49,983 bases of DNA from Oscillospiraceae bacterium (GTDB lineage Bacteria > Bacillota > Clostridia > Oscillospirales > Ruminococcaceae): positions 1 to 49,983 of the forward strand of contig JAFYQD010000005.1 in the NCBI GenBank assembly GCA_017547245.1, written 5' to 3'. Below the pieces are notes generated by a model that searched no databases, was not told the DNA's origin, and saw nothing but the letters and a program-made list of their open reading frames with translations. How positions within the stretch are numbered: position 1 is the first letter of the stretch; each line of letters begins with the position of its first letter. A program made the translations under genes and the position numbers. Shown piece after piece: positions 15,666 to 24,441 of this stretch.

Positions 15666-16262
15666 TTAAGAAATCTTTTCGGGCAAAAATCCGCTCAAAA
15701 AAGAAGGCAAAGTTTTTGCGGCATATCTGCGCAAAGAGTAGTCGCCGCCGCTGAGGCACCAGTCGTACATCAGCGCCCTTTCGCACAAGGCATAAAGGTT
15801 GACCATCTCGTTGATGCTTTGGCCTGTGGTAAGCTGGCCTTTGGCCTGACCTTCGGAAATAATGCTGCGCAGCAAACGATAATAGGTGCGCTTGTGGTCA
15901 AGCAGGTGCTTTTCACCGCTGGTGATCAGCTGGGTGGAAAGCAGACGTGCCAACAGCTCCATCGAAACACTGTTTTCAATCATGCCGAACAGCTCACCAT
16001 TGAGGAAAAGTAGTTTTTCCATGGCGGTTTTATCTTCGGTCAGTTCGGGTTTAAGCGCCTCATATTTTTCGTCAAACAGGTCGCTGAGGGTTCCCAGCAA
16101 GGCATCCTTGCCGTCAAAATAATGGTAGAAAGACCCTTTGGAAGTATGGGAAAGGTCAATGATTTCTTCCACGGTGGTATGCTCGTAGCCCTGCTCGTAA
16201 AACAGCTTCCATGCTGCCGAAACAATTTTGCCGCGGGTATTGCGGGCGGTCTTTTTTGCCAT
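15666..16262 (-). CDS. TetR/AcrR family transcriptional regulator
   Basis: A 198-residue regulator with the N-terminal TetR helix-turn-helix (residues about 8-55: KIVSAAWKLFYEQGYEHTTV, then SKGSFYHYFDGKDALL) and an all-helical ligand domain of unknown specificity. The start at 16262 has GGGGAG; six codons upstream is another ATG without support. It is divergent from the MurT/GatD-like operon and upstream of putP, so either could be its target. An inverted repeat overlapping the divergent promoter is the better operator candidate. Confidence 0.87.
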   Translation of the reverse strand: MAKKTARNTRGKIVSAAWKLFYEQGYEHTTVEEIIDLSHTSKGSFYHYFDGKDALLGTLSDLFDEKYEALKPELTEDKTAMEKLLFLNGELFGMIENSVSMELLARLLSTQLITSGEKHLLDHKRTYYRLLRSIISEGQAKGQLTTGQSINEMVNLYALCERALMYDWCLSGGDYSLRRYAAKTLPSFLSGFLPEKIS

Positions 16263-16298
16263 AGGGCACTCCCCTTTCAACAGACTTGTTCTTTGTTC

Positions 16299-16328
16299 AT
16301 TTTATCACAGGTCCGTATCTCTTTTCAA
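16299..16328 (-). promoter_or_regulatory. Promoter of the TetR gene
   Basis: Minus strand TTGAAA (16328-16323), 18 bp, TAAAAT (16304-16299). Confidence 0.5.
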
Positions 16329-16330
16329 TC

Positions 16331-16349
16331 GGTGTCATTCGTTGACACC
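16331..16349. promoter_or_regulatory. Candidate TetR operator overlapping the murT-like -35 box
   Basis: GGTGTCA, 5-bp spacer, TGACACC: a perfect 7-5-7 inverted repeat that includes the TTGACA element of the plus-strand promoter and lies between the two divergent genes. Confidence 0.5.
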
Positions 16350-16371
16350 TATATAATGTAAATGGTATAAT
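16342..16371 (+). promoter_or_regulatory. Promoter of the MurT/GatD-like operon
   Basis: TTGACA (16342-16347), 18 bp, TATAAT (16366-16371). Confidence 0.75.
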
Positions 16372-16429
16372 TTTTAAGTTCAAATCCCCAATAATAGTAC
16401 TATCATTTCATAGATGGGAGCATCAAAAT

Positions 16430-17740
16430 ATGAAGTTTATTCTGGCCGTAATTGTGGGCCGTATGGTGCGCTTTGTCGGCAAGTTTGTCAACCGCGCCAC
16501 CAACCTGCCCGGCAGCATTGCCCTGCGCATCTGCCCCGATCTTCTTTCCCGCATGATCTTTGACGGCAAGGTTATTGCCGTTACCGGCAGCAACGGAAAG
16601 ACCACCACCACCAACATGATTGCTCATACACTGCGCCGGCAGGGCTATTCGGTAGCCATCAACACCGAGGGCAGCAACCTGACCCCCGGCATTGCCACCA
16701 CCCTGCTGTGTGCCTGCAAAATGAACCGTCATGTTCCTCAGGATTTTGTTGTTCTGGAAGTGGACGAACGTTTTACCCCCATTGTTTTCAGCCACTTTGT
16801 GCCCAACGTGTTTGTGGTGAACAACCTGTTCCGTGATCAGGTGGTACGCAACGGCCATCCCGACATTGTTTACGACAAGATTGCCGCAGCCGTTCACCCC
16901 GGCACCACCATGGTGGTAAATGCCAACGACCCCATCAGCCAGCGTCTGGCCGACAACAGCCCGCGTGTATATTTTGGCATGGAACGCACCGTCCGCTCGG
17001 CCGAAAAGCAGGTATTCCTCACCGACGACTGCAAGGTGTGCCCCAAGTGCTTCCACAAGCTGCACTACAACTACTACCATTACAATCACATCGGTGATTT
17101 TTACTGCGAACATTGCGGTTTCAAAACTCCCGAAGCAGATTACCTTGCCACTGAAGTAAACTTTGAGGCCGACACCTTCAAAATCAACGGACAGCCTGCC
17201 AGCGTTACTTACAAAACCACCTTCCACACCATCAACTCCACCGCAGCCGTGGCCGCCTGTGTCACCGCAGGTCTTACCATGCAGCAGGCCCTTGATGGCA
17301 TCGCCACCTTCCAGGTAAGCAATGTGCGCTATGACGAAATGCAGCTGTGCGGCCGCAAGGCTGTACTGATGCTGACCAAGCAGAACTCGGCCTCTTTGGA
17401 CCAGTCCATCAGCTACGCCTTGGAACAGCCCGAAGAAAAGACCGTTCTGCTGTATGTAAACAACGTGCTGTATTCCGGCTTCCGCGATATTTCGTGGCTG
17501 TATGACGTCACCTTTGAACGCATGAAGGGCAAGGTTGACAAGGTGGTGTGCAGCGGTGACCGCGCCTACGACCTGGCCGTGCGCCTGCGCGAAGGCGGTT
17601 TTGCCGACAGCGACCTTGTGGTTGTGGATGAACTGAGCCGGGCCAAACAGCTGGTGCAGGAAAACACCAAGGGAGCCCTTTACATTCTGGCTGCCTCGGC
17701 CTTTGGCAACGAGGACGGCATTCTGGAGGCGCTGAAATGA
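16430..17740 (+). CDS. MurT-like Mur ligase (lipid II isoglutaminyl synthase ATPase subunit homologue)
   Basis: A 436-residue Mur ligase-family protein with the MurT layout. There is an N-terminal NLPG segment, a P-loop GSNGKTTTT at residues 53-61, LEVDE near 110-114, FRDQ near 134-137, a four-Cys zinc ribbon (Cys204, Cys207, Cys226, Cys229), and a C-terminal DUF1727 domain. MurT uses ATP to activate the D-Glu carboxylate of lipid II for amidation by ammonia from GatD. The ATP site looks complete, and the RDISW aspartate (Asp353) that would complete the partner's triad is present. However, the KNPAG motif of the DUF1727 domain reads KQNSAS at 317-322. The TGA stop overlaps the start of the GatD-like gene (ATGA). 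It is probably a specialised or diverged paralogue. Confidence 0.87.
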   Translation: MKFILAVIVGRMVRFVGKFVNRATNLPGSIALRICPDLLSRMIFDGKVIAVTGSNGKTTTTNMIAHTLRRQGYSVAINTEGSNLTPGIATTLLCACKMNRHVPQDFVVLEVDERFTPIVFSHFVPNVFVVNNLFRDQVVRNGHPDIVYDKIAAAVHPGTTMVVNANDPISQRLADNSPRVYFGMERTVRSAEKQVFLTDDCKVCPKCFHKLHYNYYHYNHIGDFYCEHCGFKTPEADYLATEVNFEADTFKINGQPASVTYKTTFHTINSTAAVAACVTAGLTMQQALDGIATFQVSNVRYDEMQLCGRKAVLMLTKQNSASLDQSISYALEQPEEKTVLLYVNNVLYSGFRDISWLYDVTFERMKGKVDKVVCSGDRAYDLAVRLREGGFADSDLVVVDELSRAKQLVQENTKGALYILAASAFGNEDGILEALK

Positions 17741-18450
17741 GAGATATCACCATTCTTCATCTGTATAACGACACCCTTGACCTGTACGGCGACTATTTCA
17801 ACGTAACCGCCCTGCGCAACCGCATTGTGGAAATGGGCGGCAGCTGCACCGTGCTGACCGCCAACCTTGAGGACGAAGACATTCCTCTGGAACAGGCCGA
17901 TCTGGTCTATATGGGACACGGAAAGGCCCGTAACCTGGCCGCCGTTGCCCCCCATTTTGCCAAGTTTGGCCAGCGCATCATCGATGCTGTTGAAAACGGA
18001 AAGATGTTCTTTGTCACCGGCAACAGCCGTTTGCTGTTCGGCAAAGAGTTTGAGGGTGTAACCGAGGGTCTGACCCATCAGGGCATCGGCCTGTTTGACT
18101 ATACCGGCGCCGAAACCAACAAGGTTTTTACCAGCGACGTTTTTGGCCGCTGCACCTTTGACCAGACTGTTCAGACCTACGGCTTTATCAACCGCACCCA
18201 GCACATTGTGGGGCAGAACACCTCCCCCCTGTTCAACGTAGAACAGGGCGCCTGCGACGGCACCGAGGCCACCGGGGTGGAAGGCACCCACTATAAAAAC
18301 TTTTATGCCACCTGGCAGATGGGTCCCATTCTGGAACGCAACCCCGCCCTGCTGCGCCACCTGCTGACCACCCTGTTGGGTGACGAAATGGGCGAATACG
18401 ACGACACCTTTGCCCGCAAGGCTCTGGAACGTGTTTTGGCCGAAAAGTGA
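17737..18450 (+). CDS. GatD-like class I glutamine amidotransferase homologue lacking catalytic Cys and His
   Basis: A 237-residue protein that aligns along its whole length with GatD, the glutaminase partner of MurT: ITILHLYNDTLDLYGDYFN at the start, and THYKNFYATWQMGPILERNP near the end. Where GatD has the nucleophile in ICGGYQ, this protein has VTGNSR with Thr94. Where GatD has YLHGP with the catalytic His, it has WQMGP with Met195. The oxyanion-region GGG is also changed (MGHGK). All of this is seen directly against GatD as I remember it. Glutamine hydrolysis by the standard mechanism should be impossible, so the protein may be a structural or ammonia-channel partner, or act in another reaction. 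Intact frame and ATGA coupling to the MurT-like gene argue against decay. Confidence 0.86.
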   Translation: MRDITILHLYNDTLDLYGDYFNVTALRNRIVEMGGSCTVLTANLEDEDIPLEQADLVYMGHGKARNLAAVAPHFAKFGQRIIDAVENGKMFFVTGNSRLLFGKEFEGVTEGLTHQGIGLFDYTGAETNKVFTSDVFGRCTFDQTVQTYGFINRTQHIVGQNTSPLFNVEQGACDGTEATGVEGTHYKNFYATWQMGPILERNPALLRHLLTTLLGDEMGEYDDTFARKALERVLAEK

Positions 18451-18465
18451 TTTAAGACAAAAAGA

Positions 18466-18506
18466 AACCCTCCTGATGCAAAGTACATCGGGAGGGTTAT
18501 TTTTAT
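18466..18506. terminator. Bidirectional terminator between the convergent GatD-like and DUF3267-type genes
   Basis: Stem of 13 pairs with one G-T pair (18466-18478 with 18486-18498), flanked by A-rich and T-rich runs, so it can serve both strands. Confidence 0.82.
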
Positions 18507-19108
18507 ATCTTTTCTTTGGAATAAACGGTCATGGACACGCCGCTGTCCTGTACCAAAATATCGGCAGGCAGCTTGGCAAAACGCCAGGTAACATAATAGT
18601 CACCGACCGAACCGGTCAAGTTGAAAATCTGCACCAGCCACACCGCCCAAAACCACTGACGGGGCACCAGCAGCATTATCACAGTAAGAAGAACCGCAAA
18701 CAGCAGCACAGGCGCCAAAGCAACAACCGTATAGCTTTTACGGCCAAAGAAATCGCCGCTGCCGGCATAGGCATAGGGAATGCTGAAGCCATAGCTGACC
18801 TTTTTACCGCCCATACACCGCATGGCAACCCCGTGGGCAAGCTCGTGCAGCAGCATATAAGCAAAACAGGCGGCCAAAGCTGCGGCCAAACGCCCCAAAA
18901 AATTGAGGAAACCATAGTCCAGTGTGACAAAGGTGGTTATCGGCACAACAAAATGCATGATAACCGCCAGCATAATGCTGCCCCAGAAAACCTTGTTCTC
19001 GATTTTCCACAGCAGTTTTTTATCCCGCTTAAAATCCACCTTCAGAATTGGCAGATATCCTTCCGGCAGGCTGTCTAAAACCCGCACATCCATTCTTTCG
19101 GCAGACAT
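18503..19108 (-). CDS. DUF3267-type membrane protein with HELAHG zinc-protease motif
   Basis: A 201-residue protein with about four membrane helices and the motif LLHELAHG (near residues 87-94), the HExxH signature of membrane-embedded site-2-like metallopeptidases and of the DUF3267 family. The function of DUF3267 is not known. ATG 19108 comes one base after the malQ stop codon and is the likely start through coupling; an ATG at 19126 inside malQ is possible. Proteolytic activity is suggested only by the motif. Confidence 0.72.
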   Translation of the reverse strand: MSAERMDVRVLDSLPEGYLPILKVDFKRDKKLLWKIENKVFWGSIMLAVIMHFVVPITTFVTLDYGFLNFLGRLAAALAACFAYMLLHELAHGVAMRCMGGKKVSYGFSIPYAYAGSGDFFGRKSYTVVALAPVLLFAVLLTVIMLLVPRQWFWAVWLVQIFNLTGSVGDYYVTWRFAKLPADILVQDSGVSMTVYSKEKI

Positions 19109-19109
19109 A

Positions 19110-20582
19110 TTATTCCGCACGGCCATACAGGCGGTTCAGTTCAAGAATATCCCGTGCCAGCCGGCTGTTCATTTCCCAGGGCAGCATACGCCAGGCCCAG
19201 TTGTTTTTGGAACTGCCGGGAATATTCATTCGGCAGCTGCTGTCCAGGCCAAGGAAGTCCTGCATCTGGGCCATGGCCAGATCGCAGACGGTAGACCATG
19301 CAGTGCCCAGCAAATCCCACCAGGGGCGTTCGGCACCGGGACGGGTATAAAAGCCGCAGTAGGCACGCTGCCAATCGGGCAAAGACCAATACCATCCCGA
19401 AAGGGTGTCGTTATCGTGGGTGCCTGCGTACATGATGCGGTCACGGGTCATGTTGTGCGGCAGATAGATGTTGCTTCGGTTGCCGTCAAAGGCAAACTGC
19501 AGCACAGCCATGCCGGGGCAGCCTATCTGCTGACGCAGTGTATGTACCTCTTCCGAAAGGGTACCCAAATCTTCTACAATCAGGTCGAGGTTTTCCACCT
19601 GACGCTTCATGGCATCAAAGAAAGCAACGCCGGGGCCTTTTACCCAGTGGCCTTCGGTGGCCTTTTGGGCGGAAGAAGGAATGTTGAAGTATGCCTCAAA
19701 GCCACGGAAATGGTCAAGGCGAACCTTGTCGCACAGGCGATGACACTGCTTCAAACGCTGGGCCCACCAATAATAATCCTGCTTGGCCATCTCGTCCCAA
19801 TCATAAAGAGGGTTGCCCCACATCTGGCCATCGGCCGCAAAGGCATCGGGAGGACAGCCGGCCTGCCCTGACATATTGCCGTTTTCGTCCATCTGGAACA
19901 GCTCGGAATGAGCCCATACATCGGCACTGCTTGCCGCAACATAGATGGGAATATCGCCAATAAAGGAAATTCCTTTTTGGTTGGCATATTCACGCAACTG
20001 CTGCCACTGGTTAAAGAACAGATACTGCAGGAACAGATAATAGCGCTGGAAGGGCTTGTATTCCTCATCAAACTCGGCCAAAGCCTCTTGCTGACGCTGA
20101 CGCAGCCCCTGACGCAGCACGGGCGAAAGGGCACTGCCCAGCTCCTGCATGGTCATAAAGCGCATATAATCGGGCAGCCAATATTCGTTTTCACGGCTAA
20201 AAGCTTCCAGCTTTTCATCCAGTTTGCTGCCGCAGCGCTGCCAGGCAAGGCGCAGCAGGCGGTCACGGCCTTCCTTTACCGCAGGGAAATCCACCCGTCT
20301 GGGGTCATGTCCCCAGAAAGTCTGTTCCAATTCTGATTTGTTAAGCAGACCTTCTTCGCAAAGCTGTTCCAAGTCAATGAACAGAGGGTTGCCTGCAAAC
20401 ACACTGGGGGACTGATAGGGCGAATTGCTTTCGTTAATCTCGCCCAGGGGCAGAATCTGCCAATAGCACATCCCTGCCTCGACCAGAAAATCGACAAACT
20501 GCCGAGCCTCTTTGCCCACGGTACCAATGCCGTAGGGCGAGGGCAGCGACGAAATATGAAGAATAACACCGCTTTGGCGCAT
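19110..20582 (-). CDS. malQ: 4-alpha-glucanotransferase (amylomaltase)
   Basis: A 490-residue GH77 enzyme that transfers maltooligosaccharide units between alpha-1,4-glucans in cytoplasmic glycogen/maltodextrin metabolism. Seen motifs are the N-terminal GVILHISSLPSPYGIG, the nucleophile region VRLDHFRGFEAYF, the acid/base region VEDLG, and GTHDNDT. Length is typical. AGGAG precedes ATG 20582. No other glycogen gene is nearby. No clear promoter lies in the 76-bp gap to ftsZ, which is filled by the ftsZ terminator, so the transcription start is unclear. Confidence 0.95.
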   Translation of the reverse strand: MRQSGVILHISSLPSPYGIGTVGKEARQFVDFLVEAGMCYWQILPLGEINESNSPYQSPSVFAGNPLFIDLEQLCEEGLLNKSELEQTFWGHDPRRVDFPAVKEGRDRLLRLAWQRCGSKLDEKLEAFSRENEYWLPDYMRFMTMQELGSALSPVLRQGLRQRQQEALAEFDEEYKPFQRYYLFLQYLFFNQWQQLREYANQKGISFIGDIPIYVAASSADVWAHSELFQMDENGNMSGQAGCPPDAFAADGQMWGNPLYDWDEMAKQDYYWWAQRLKQCHRLCDKVRLDHFRGFEAYFNIPSSAQKATEGHWVKGPGVAFFDAMKRQVENLDLIVEDLGTLSEEVHTLRQQIGCPGMAVLQFAFDGNRSNIYLPHNMTRDRIMYAGTHDNDTLSGWYWSLPDWQRAYCGFYTRPGAERPWWDLLGTAWSTVCDLAMAQMQDFLGLDSSCRMNIPGSSKNNWAWRMLPWEMNSRLARDILELNRLYGRAE

Positions 20583-20610
20583 AATAATCTCTCCTTAGGA
20601 ATGGTTTTGC

Positions 20611-20640
20611 AAAAAACACACCCGCCGGAATTCCGGCGGG
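20611..20640 (-). terminator. Intrinsic terminator of ftsZ / end of the dcw cluster
   Basis: A 20-bp perfect GC-rich palindrome (20621-20640) followed on the minus strand by GTGTG and T6. Confidence 0.85.
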
Positions 20641-20658
20641 CGCGGAAAAGGAGTCAGA

Positions 20659-21819
20659 TCAGTTCTTGAAAATTCTAAGAAGGGTGGTCCAGTCGTCTTC
20701 GTCGATATCATTTTCCTTGGTATCGGCAGCAGGAGCTTCTTCAGCAGCAACTTCCTGTGCATGCTGTGCGGCAGGCTGTTCTGCGGCAGCCTTTTCCTCA
20801 GCAGATGCGGCAGCCTTATCGGCAGTCCATACAGGCAAGCTTACGCCGGGGAAATTTTCATTTTCAAAGTTGGTGGCGATAACGGTGACCTTCAGTTCAT
20901 CGTTCATGGTTTCGTCAAAGGCAACGCCCCAGATGTAGTTTACATCAGGATGTGCAGCTTCGGAAATCAGGTTTGCAGCCTCGGAAATTTCGTTCAGGCC
21001 GATATCCTGAGAAGCCACGAAGTTGACCAGAACGCCCTTGGCACCATCGATGGAGGTTTCCAGCAGGGGCGAAGAAATGGCGGCGCGGGCAGCCTTTTCA
21101 GCCTTGCGGTCACCGGTGGCCTGTCCAACACCCATATGGGCATAGCCGGCATCCTTGACAATGGTGGTAACGTCGGCAAAGTCGACGTTAATCATACCGG
21201 GCAGGTTGATGAGGTCAGAAATACTTTGTACAGCCTGACGCAGCACGTCGTCGGCCAGTGCAAAGGCGTTGAAAAGGGTAATCTTTTCTTCGGTGATATG
21301 GTGCAGACGCTCGTTGGGAATTACCACCAGAGCATCTACATTCTTGCGCAGTTCGGCAATGCCTTCATCGGCCTGAGCCATTTTGCGCTTGCCTTCAAAT
21401 TCAAAAGGCTTGGTAACCACGCCAACGGTCAGAATGCCCATTTCCTTGGCAATCTGTGCCACGATGGGTGCGCCGCCGGTACCGGTGCCGCCGCCCATGC
21501 CGGCGGTTACAAATACCATCTGGGTATCTCTGCCGATGGCTGCAGCAATATCGTCACGGCTTTCTTCGGCAGCCAGACGGCCTTCTTCGGGTTTGCCGCC
21601 TGCGCCGGTACGCTTGCCGCCAATGTGCAGCTTATAGGTAGCCTGAGAATACTTCAGGGCCATGGGGTCAGTGTTGATGCTGACATATTCGGCAACACTG
21701 CTCATTCCGGAAGTGACCATGCGGTTTACGGCATTTCCACCGCCGCCGCCAACACCAATGACCTTAATAGGCACGATGTAATCCTGATCAAAGTCCAGAT
21801 CAATATTATTCATAGCCAT
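20659..21819 (-). CDS. ftsZ: Cell division protein FtsZ
   Basis: A 386-residue tubulin-like GTPase that forms the division ring. It shows [17 protein letters not shown] at the N-terminus, the tubulin signature GGGTGTG near residue 109, [10 protein letters not shown], and the T7 region. An Ala/Glu-rich linker of about 50 residues leads to an acidic C-terminus ending [12 protein letters not shown], which keeps only the outline of the usual DIPxFLR-type conserved tail. It has its own promoter within the cluster. No ftsA lies beside it. Confidence 0.97.
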   Translation of the reverse strand: MAMNNIDLDFDQDYIVPIKVIGVGGGGGNAVNRMVTSGMSSVAEYVSINTDPMALKYSQATYKLHIGGKRTGAGGKPEEGRLAAEESRDDIAAAIGRDTQMVFVTAGMGGGTGTGGAPIVAQIAKEMGILTVGVVTKPFEFEGKRKMAQADEGIAELRKNVDALVVIPNERLHHITEEKITLFNAFALADDVLRQAVQSISDLINLPGMINVDFADVTTIVKDAGYAHMGVGQATGDRKAEKAARAAISSPLLETSIDGAKGVLVNFVASQDIGLNEISEAANLISEAAHPDVNYIWGVAFDETMNDELKVTVIATNFENENFPGVSLPVWTADKAAASAEEKAAAEQPAAQHAQEVAAEEAPAADTKENDIDEDDWTTLLRIFKN

Positions 21820-21892
21820 GTTTTCTTCCTCCCCATTTGCAGTTTATAACAGCGGGAATAACGCTGAAAAGCATCATGATAGATTTAAGATA

Positions 21893-21921
21893 ATTTTATC
21901 AGATTTCATAGTATGTTTCAA
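21893..21921 (-). promoter_or_regulatory. Promoter of ftsZ
   Basis: Minus strand TTGAAA (21921-21916), 17 bp, TAAAAT (21898-21893), with a leader of about 65 nt. Confidence 0.68.
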
Positions 21922-21991
21922 TAGAAAACCGTTGATTTAAGGCGACAAACAACAGCTTTTTTCTGCAGCAAACCACAACAGATAGTTCCGA

Positions 21992-22026
21992 AACAAAAAC
22001 ACCCCGCAAAATCTTGCGAGGTGTTT
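21992..22026 (-). terminator. Terminator between ftsQ and ftsZ
   Basis: Hairpin with arms AAACACC and CGCAA paired to TTGCG and GGTGTTT (one mismatch), followed by a minus-strand T5. It separates ftsZ from the rest of the dcw transcript. Confidence 0.78.
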
Positions 22027-22028
22027 GC

Positions 22029-23051
22029 TTATTCTTCCCAATCGTCGTTTTCGTCTTCCGCAAGAGCGGTCTGAACGGTTTTTTCGGGTTCCAGTTCGGC
22101 CGGGTCCACATAGGTTCCGGTTTTTTCATCAAACACATAGTGGTCGGGAATGGAAATGTCGGGAAGGTTGGTTTCGGGATCTGCCCAAACTTTTCCCACC
22201 GTTCCGGAATAAAGCACACCTCGGAAATCGGCCTCCAGCTGATTGTCTATCACTTCACGGGTCAGCTTCATCTTTCGGACCAGTTCGCTTTCGCTGCCAA
22301 ATTCGATGACAATGTTTTCGCTGTATTGGGCCTGAATGTTATAGCGGTCGCTGAAATCAACCTTTTGCAGAACAAGGCCGCTTTCTTCCAACGCCTGCAG
22401 GGTATAGTTGGTCATTCGGATGATTTCGGCTGCTTCCTCGGCTGCGGCCAGTTCTTCTTCGGTGGCCTTTTTGGGGGCCTGTGCCGGATAATCACCGGGA
22501 GTGCCCTTCAGTTCGGCCCCCACAATGGGCAGAAGGTCTGCCGGCAGCTGTGCGTCACGCTCCAGAATGCGGCCGTCGGCACTAACAAGGGTATAGCCGC
22601 CGTTGTCTTCCTCCAAGGCAGCCGCAGGTTTTGCCTGGGTTACCTCCACCACAATTTCGGGCGGATAGGAACGCTTGATCGCCACATCTTCCACATAGGG
22701 CAGAGCCTTGATTTTTTCCTTTGCGGTTTTCAGGTCGACACGGAACAGGTTATCCCCAACAGAAATGCCGGTAAGCTGCTGCACCGCCGCAACGGGGTAT
22801 TTGCTGACACCCTTGACATTGATGGCGGTAATTTTGAAAAACACCGTAAGGGAAAGAACCACTCCCACCACAGTCAGTATAAACAGCACAAGAATATAGT
22901 AGAGGATTCGGTTGCTTTTATGGCGCTTTCTGCGGCGCTTTTTGTTGTTGGGGCGAACAGGAGCCTGGTTCTGAACAGGCTGAACCTGCTGTGCGGCAGC
23001 TTGTCCGCCGCTGCGGCGTCTTCTTTTCTTTTTTCTGCCAAACAAGCCCAT
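22029..23051 (-). CDS. ftsQ: Cell division protein FtsQ/DivIB
   Basis: A 340-residue bitopic division protein. A basic cytoplasmic tail (KKKRRRR, KKRRRKRHK) is followed by one membrane helix at about 50-72, a POTRA domain (ITAINVKGVSKYPVAAVQQLTGISVGDNLF) and the FtsQ/DivIB beta domain. The C-terminus extends into an acidic tail ending DDWEE. It works with FtsL and FtsB in the divisome. GGGGAGG precedes the ATG. Confidence 0.93.
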   Translation of the reverse strand: MGLFGRKKKRRRRSGGQAAAQQVQPVQNQAPVRPNNKKRRRKRHKSNRILYYILVLFILTVVGVVLSLTVFFKITAINVKGVSKYPVAAVQQLTGISVGDNLFRVDLKTAKEKIKALPYVEDVAIKRSYPPEIVVEVTQAKPAAALEEDNGGYTLVSADGRILERDAQLPADLLPIVGAELKGTPGDYPAQAPKKATEEELAAAEEAAEIIRMTNYTLQALEESGLVLQKVDFSDRYNIQAQYSENIVIEFGSESELVRKMKLTREVIDNQLEADFRGVLYSGTVGKVWADPETNLPDISIPDHYVFDEKTGTYVDPAELEPEKTVQTALAEDENDDWEE

Positions 23052-23094
23052 AACCTATCCTCCCCTCTTCTGTTATGTTCAGGGGCTGCGCAGC

Positions 23095-24345
23095 TCACAC
23101 CCTTGTGATCTGCGCCCCCAGTTTTCTCAGGTTCAAATCAAAGTTTTCATACCCGCGGGCAATGTGATGGATGCTGCACAAACGGCTTTCGCCCTGGGCG
23201 GCCAAAGCAGCCACCGCCAAGGCGGCGCCGCCCCGCAGGTCGGTACAATTCATCACTGCGCCCTTCAGTTTGGGTACTCCTTCCACCACGGCCACCCGCC
23301 CTTCCACACGGATGTTGGCACCCATGCGCACCAGCTCGCCCACCTGTTTGTATCGGCTTTCAAAAATGGTTTCGATAAAGACCGATGTTCCCTCGGCCAG
23401 CGCCGCCATGGCCAGCATGGTGGACTGGGCATCGGTGGAAAAGCCGGGATAGGGCATTGTGCGTACTGTACCAAGAGCGGTAAGGCGTTCCGGCGCTTTC
23501 AGGCAAATGGTGTTTTGGCCATACTGCATACGGCAGCCAGCTTCTTCAAACACAGGCAGCACCGCCGCAAGATGGTCGGCACGCAGGTGGGTCAGGGTAA
23601 TTTTTCCGCCGGTGACTGCCGCAGCGCAAAGATAGGTGGCAGCGGCAATTCGGTCTGGAATCACACGATGTTCGCAACCGATCAGTTTGTCAACACCGTG
23701 TATCAGTATGCTGCCGTCAGCGGCAAAACGGATATCAGCCCCTGCTGCATTAAGAAAGTCTGCCAAATCAACAATTTCGGGCTCACGGGCCGCATTGCTC
23801 AGGCAGGTTTCGCCCTTTGCGGTGCAGGCCGCAAGCATAACATTTTCGGTAGCCCCCACGCTGGGGAAAGGCAGGGTGATGCGTGCGCCCTTCAGGCCAT
23901 TTGGGGTGGTGCAGCGCAAAACGCCTCCGCTTTCATCGATGACAACCCCCAGCCGGCGCAGGGCGGCCAGATGCATGTCGATGGGGCGCGGCCCCAATTC
24001 ACAGCCGCCGGGCATGCTTACTTCCGCCATGCCATAGCGCCCTATCACAGCCCCCAGAAAAACAATGGAAGACCGCATGGCCCTCATTAACCGGTCGGGA
24101 ATGCGGTGGTCTCCTTTTTGGGTAAATGTCACCGTTACGGTTCCATCCTGCTGGGTGGTGGAACATCCCAGATAGTGCAGAATGTTGCGTGCGGCAGCAA
24201 CATCGGTAAGGTCGGGGCAGTTATGTATGGTTGATTTTTCGCAAAGCAGTGCCGCCGCCAAAACGGGCAGCGCGGCATTTTTTGCGCCATGAACCGCCAA
24301 TTCGCCCCGCAGTGGGGTCCCCCCCTGTATCAGATATTCGGACAT
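23095..24345 (-). CDS. murA: UDP-N-acetylglucosamine 1-carboxyvinyltransferase
   Basis: A 416-residue EPSP synthase-fold enzyme that transfers enolpyruvate from PEP to UDP-GlcNAc, the first committed step of peptidoglycan synthesis. GAKNAALP near residue 20 and MPGGCELGPRPID with Cys115 (the fosfomycin-reactive residue) are present. ATG 24345 fits the homology start; ATG 24357 is possible but overlaps AAAGG. It lies between murG and ftsQ in the dcw cluster. Confidence 0.95.
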   Translation of the reverse strand: MSEYLIQGGTPLRGELAVHGAKNAALPVLAAALLCEKSTIHNCPDLTDVAAARNILHYLGCSTTQQDGTVTVTFTQKGDHRIPDRLMRAMRSSIVFLGAVIGRYGMAEVSMPGGCELGPRPIDMHLAALRRLGVVIDESGGVLRCTTPNGLKGARITLPFPSVGATENVMLAACTAKGETCLSNAAREPEIVDLADFLNAAGADIRFAADGSILIHGVDKLIGCEHRVIPDRIAAATYLCAAAVTGGKITLTHLRADHLAAVLPVFEEAGCRMQYGQNTICLKAPERLTALGTVRTMPYPGFSTDAQSTMLAMAALAEGTSVFIETIFESRYKQVGELVRMGANIRVEGRVAVVEGVPKLKGAVMNCTDLRGGAALAVAALAAQGESRLCSIHHIARGYENFDLNLRKLGAQITRV

Positions 24346-24441
24346 ATGAAGACTCATCCTTTCGGTGGATGGCTGGGGTGTAATGCCCCGCATCAACATC
24401 ATATGCCGCGCTCCGGGTTGCGGTTACTATATAAATTTCGT

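Noticed and set aside
16430-17740. MurC, MurD or MurF identity for the plus-strand Mur ligase
   Set aside because: The four-cysteine zinc ribbon, the C-terminal DUF1727 domain and the linked GatD-like gene are specific to MurT-type proteins.
17737-18450. CobB/CobQ-type cobyric acid synthase identity for the GatD-like protein
   Set aside because: No cobalamin genes are nearby and the full-length match, including HYKN before the MGP motif, is to GatD.
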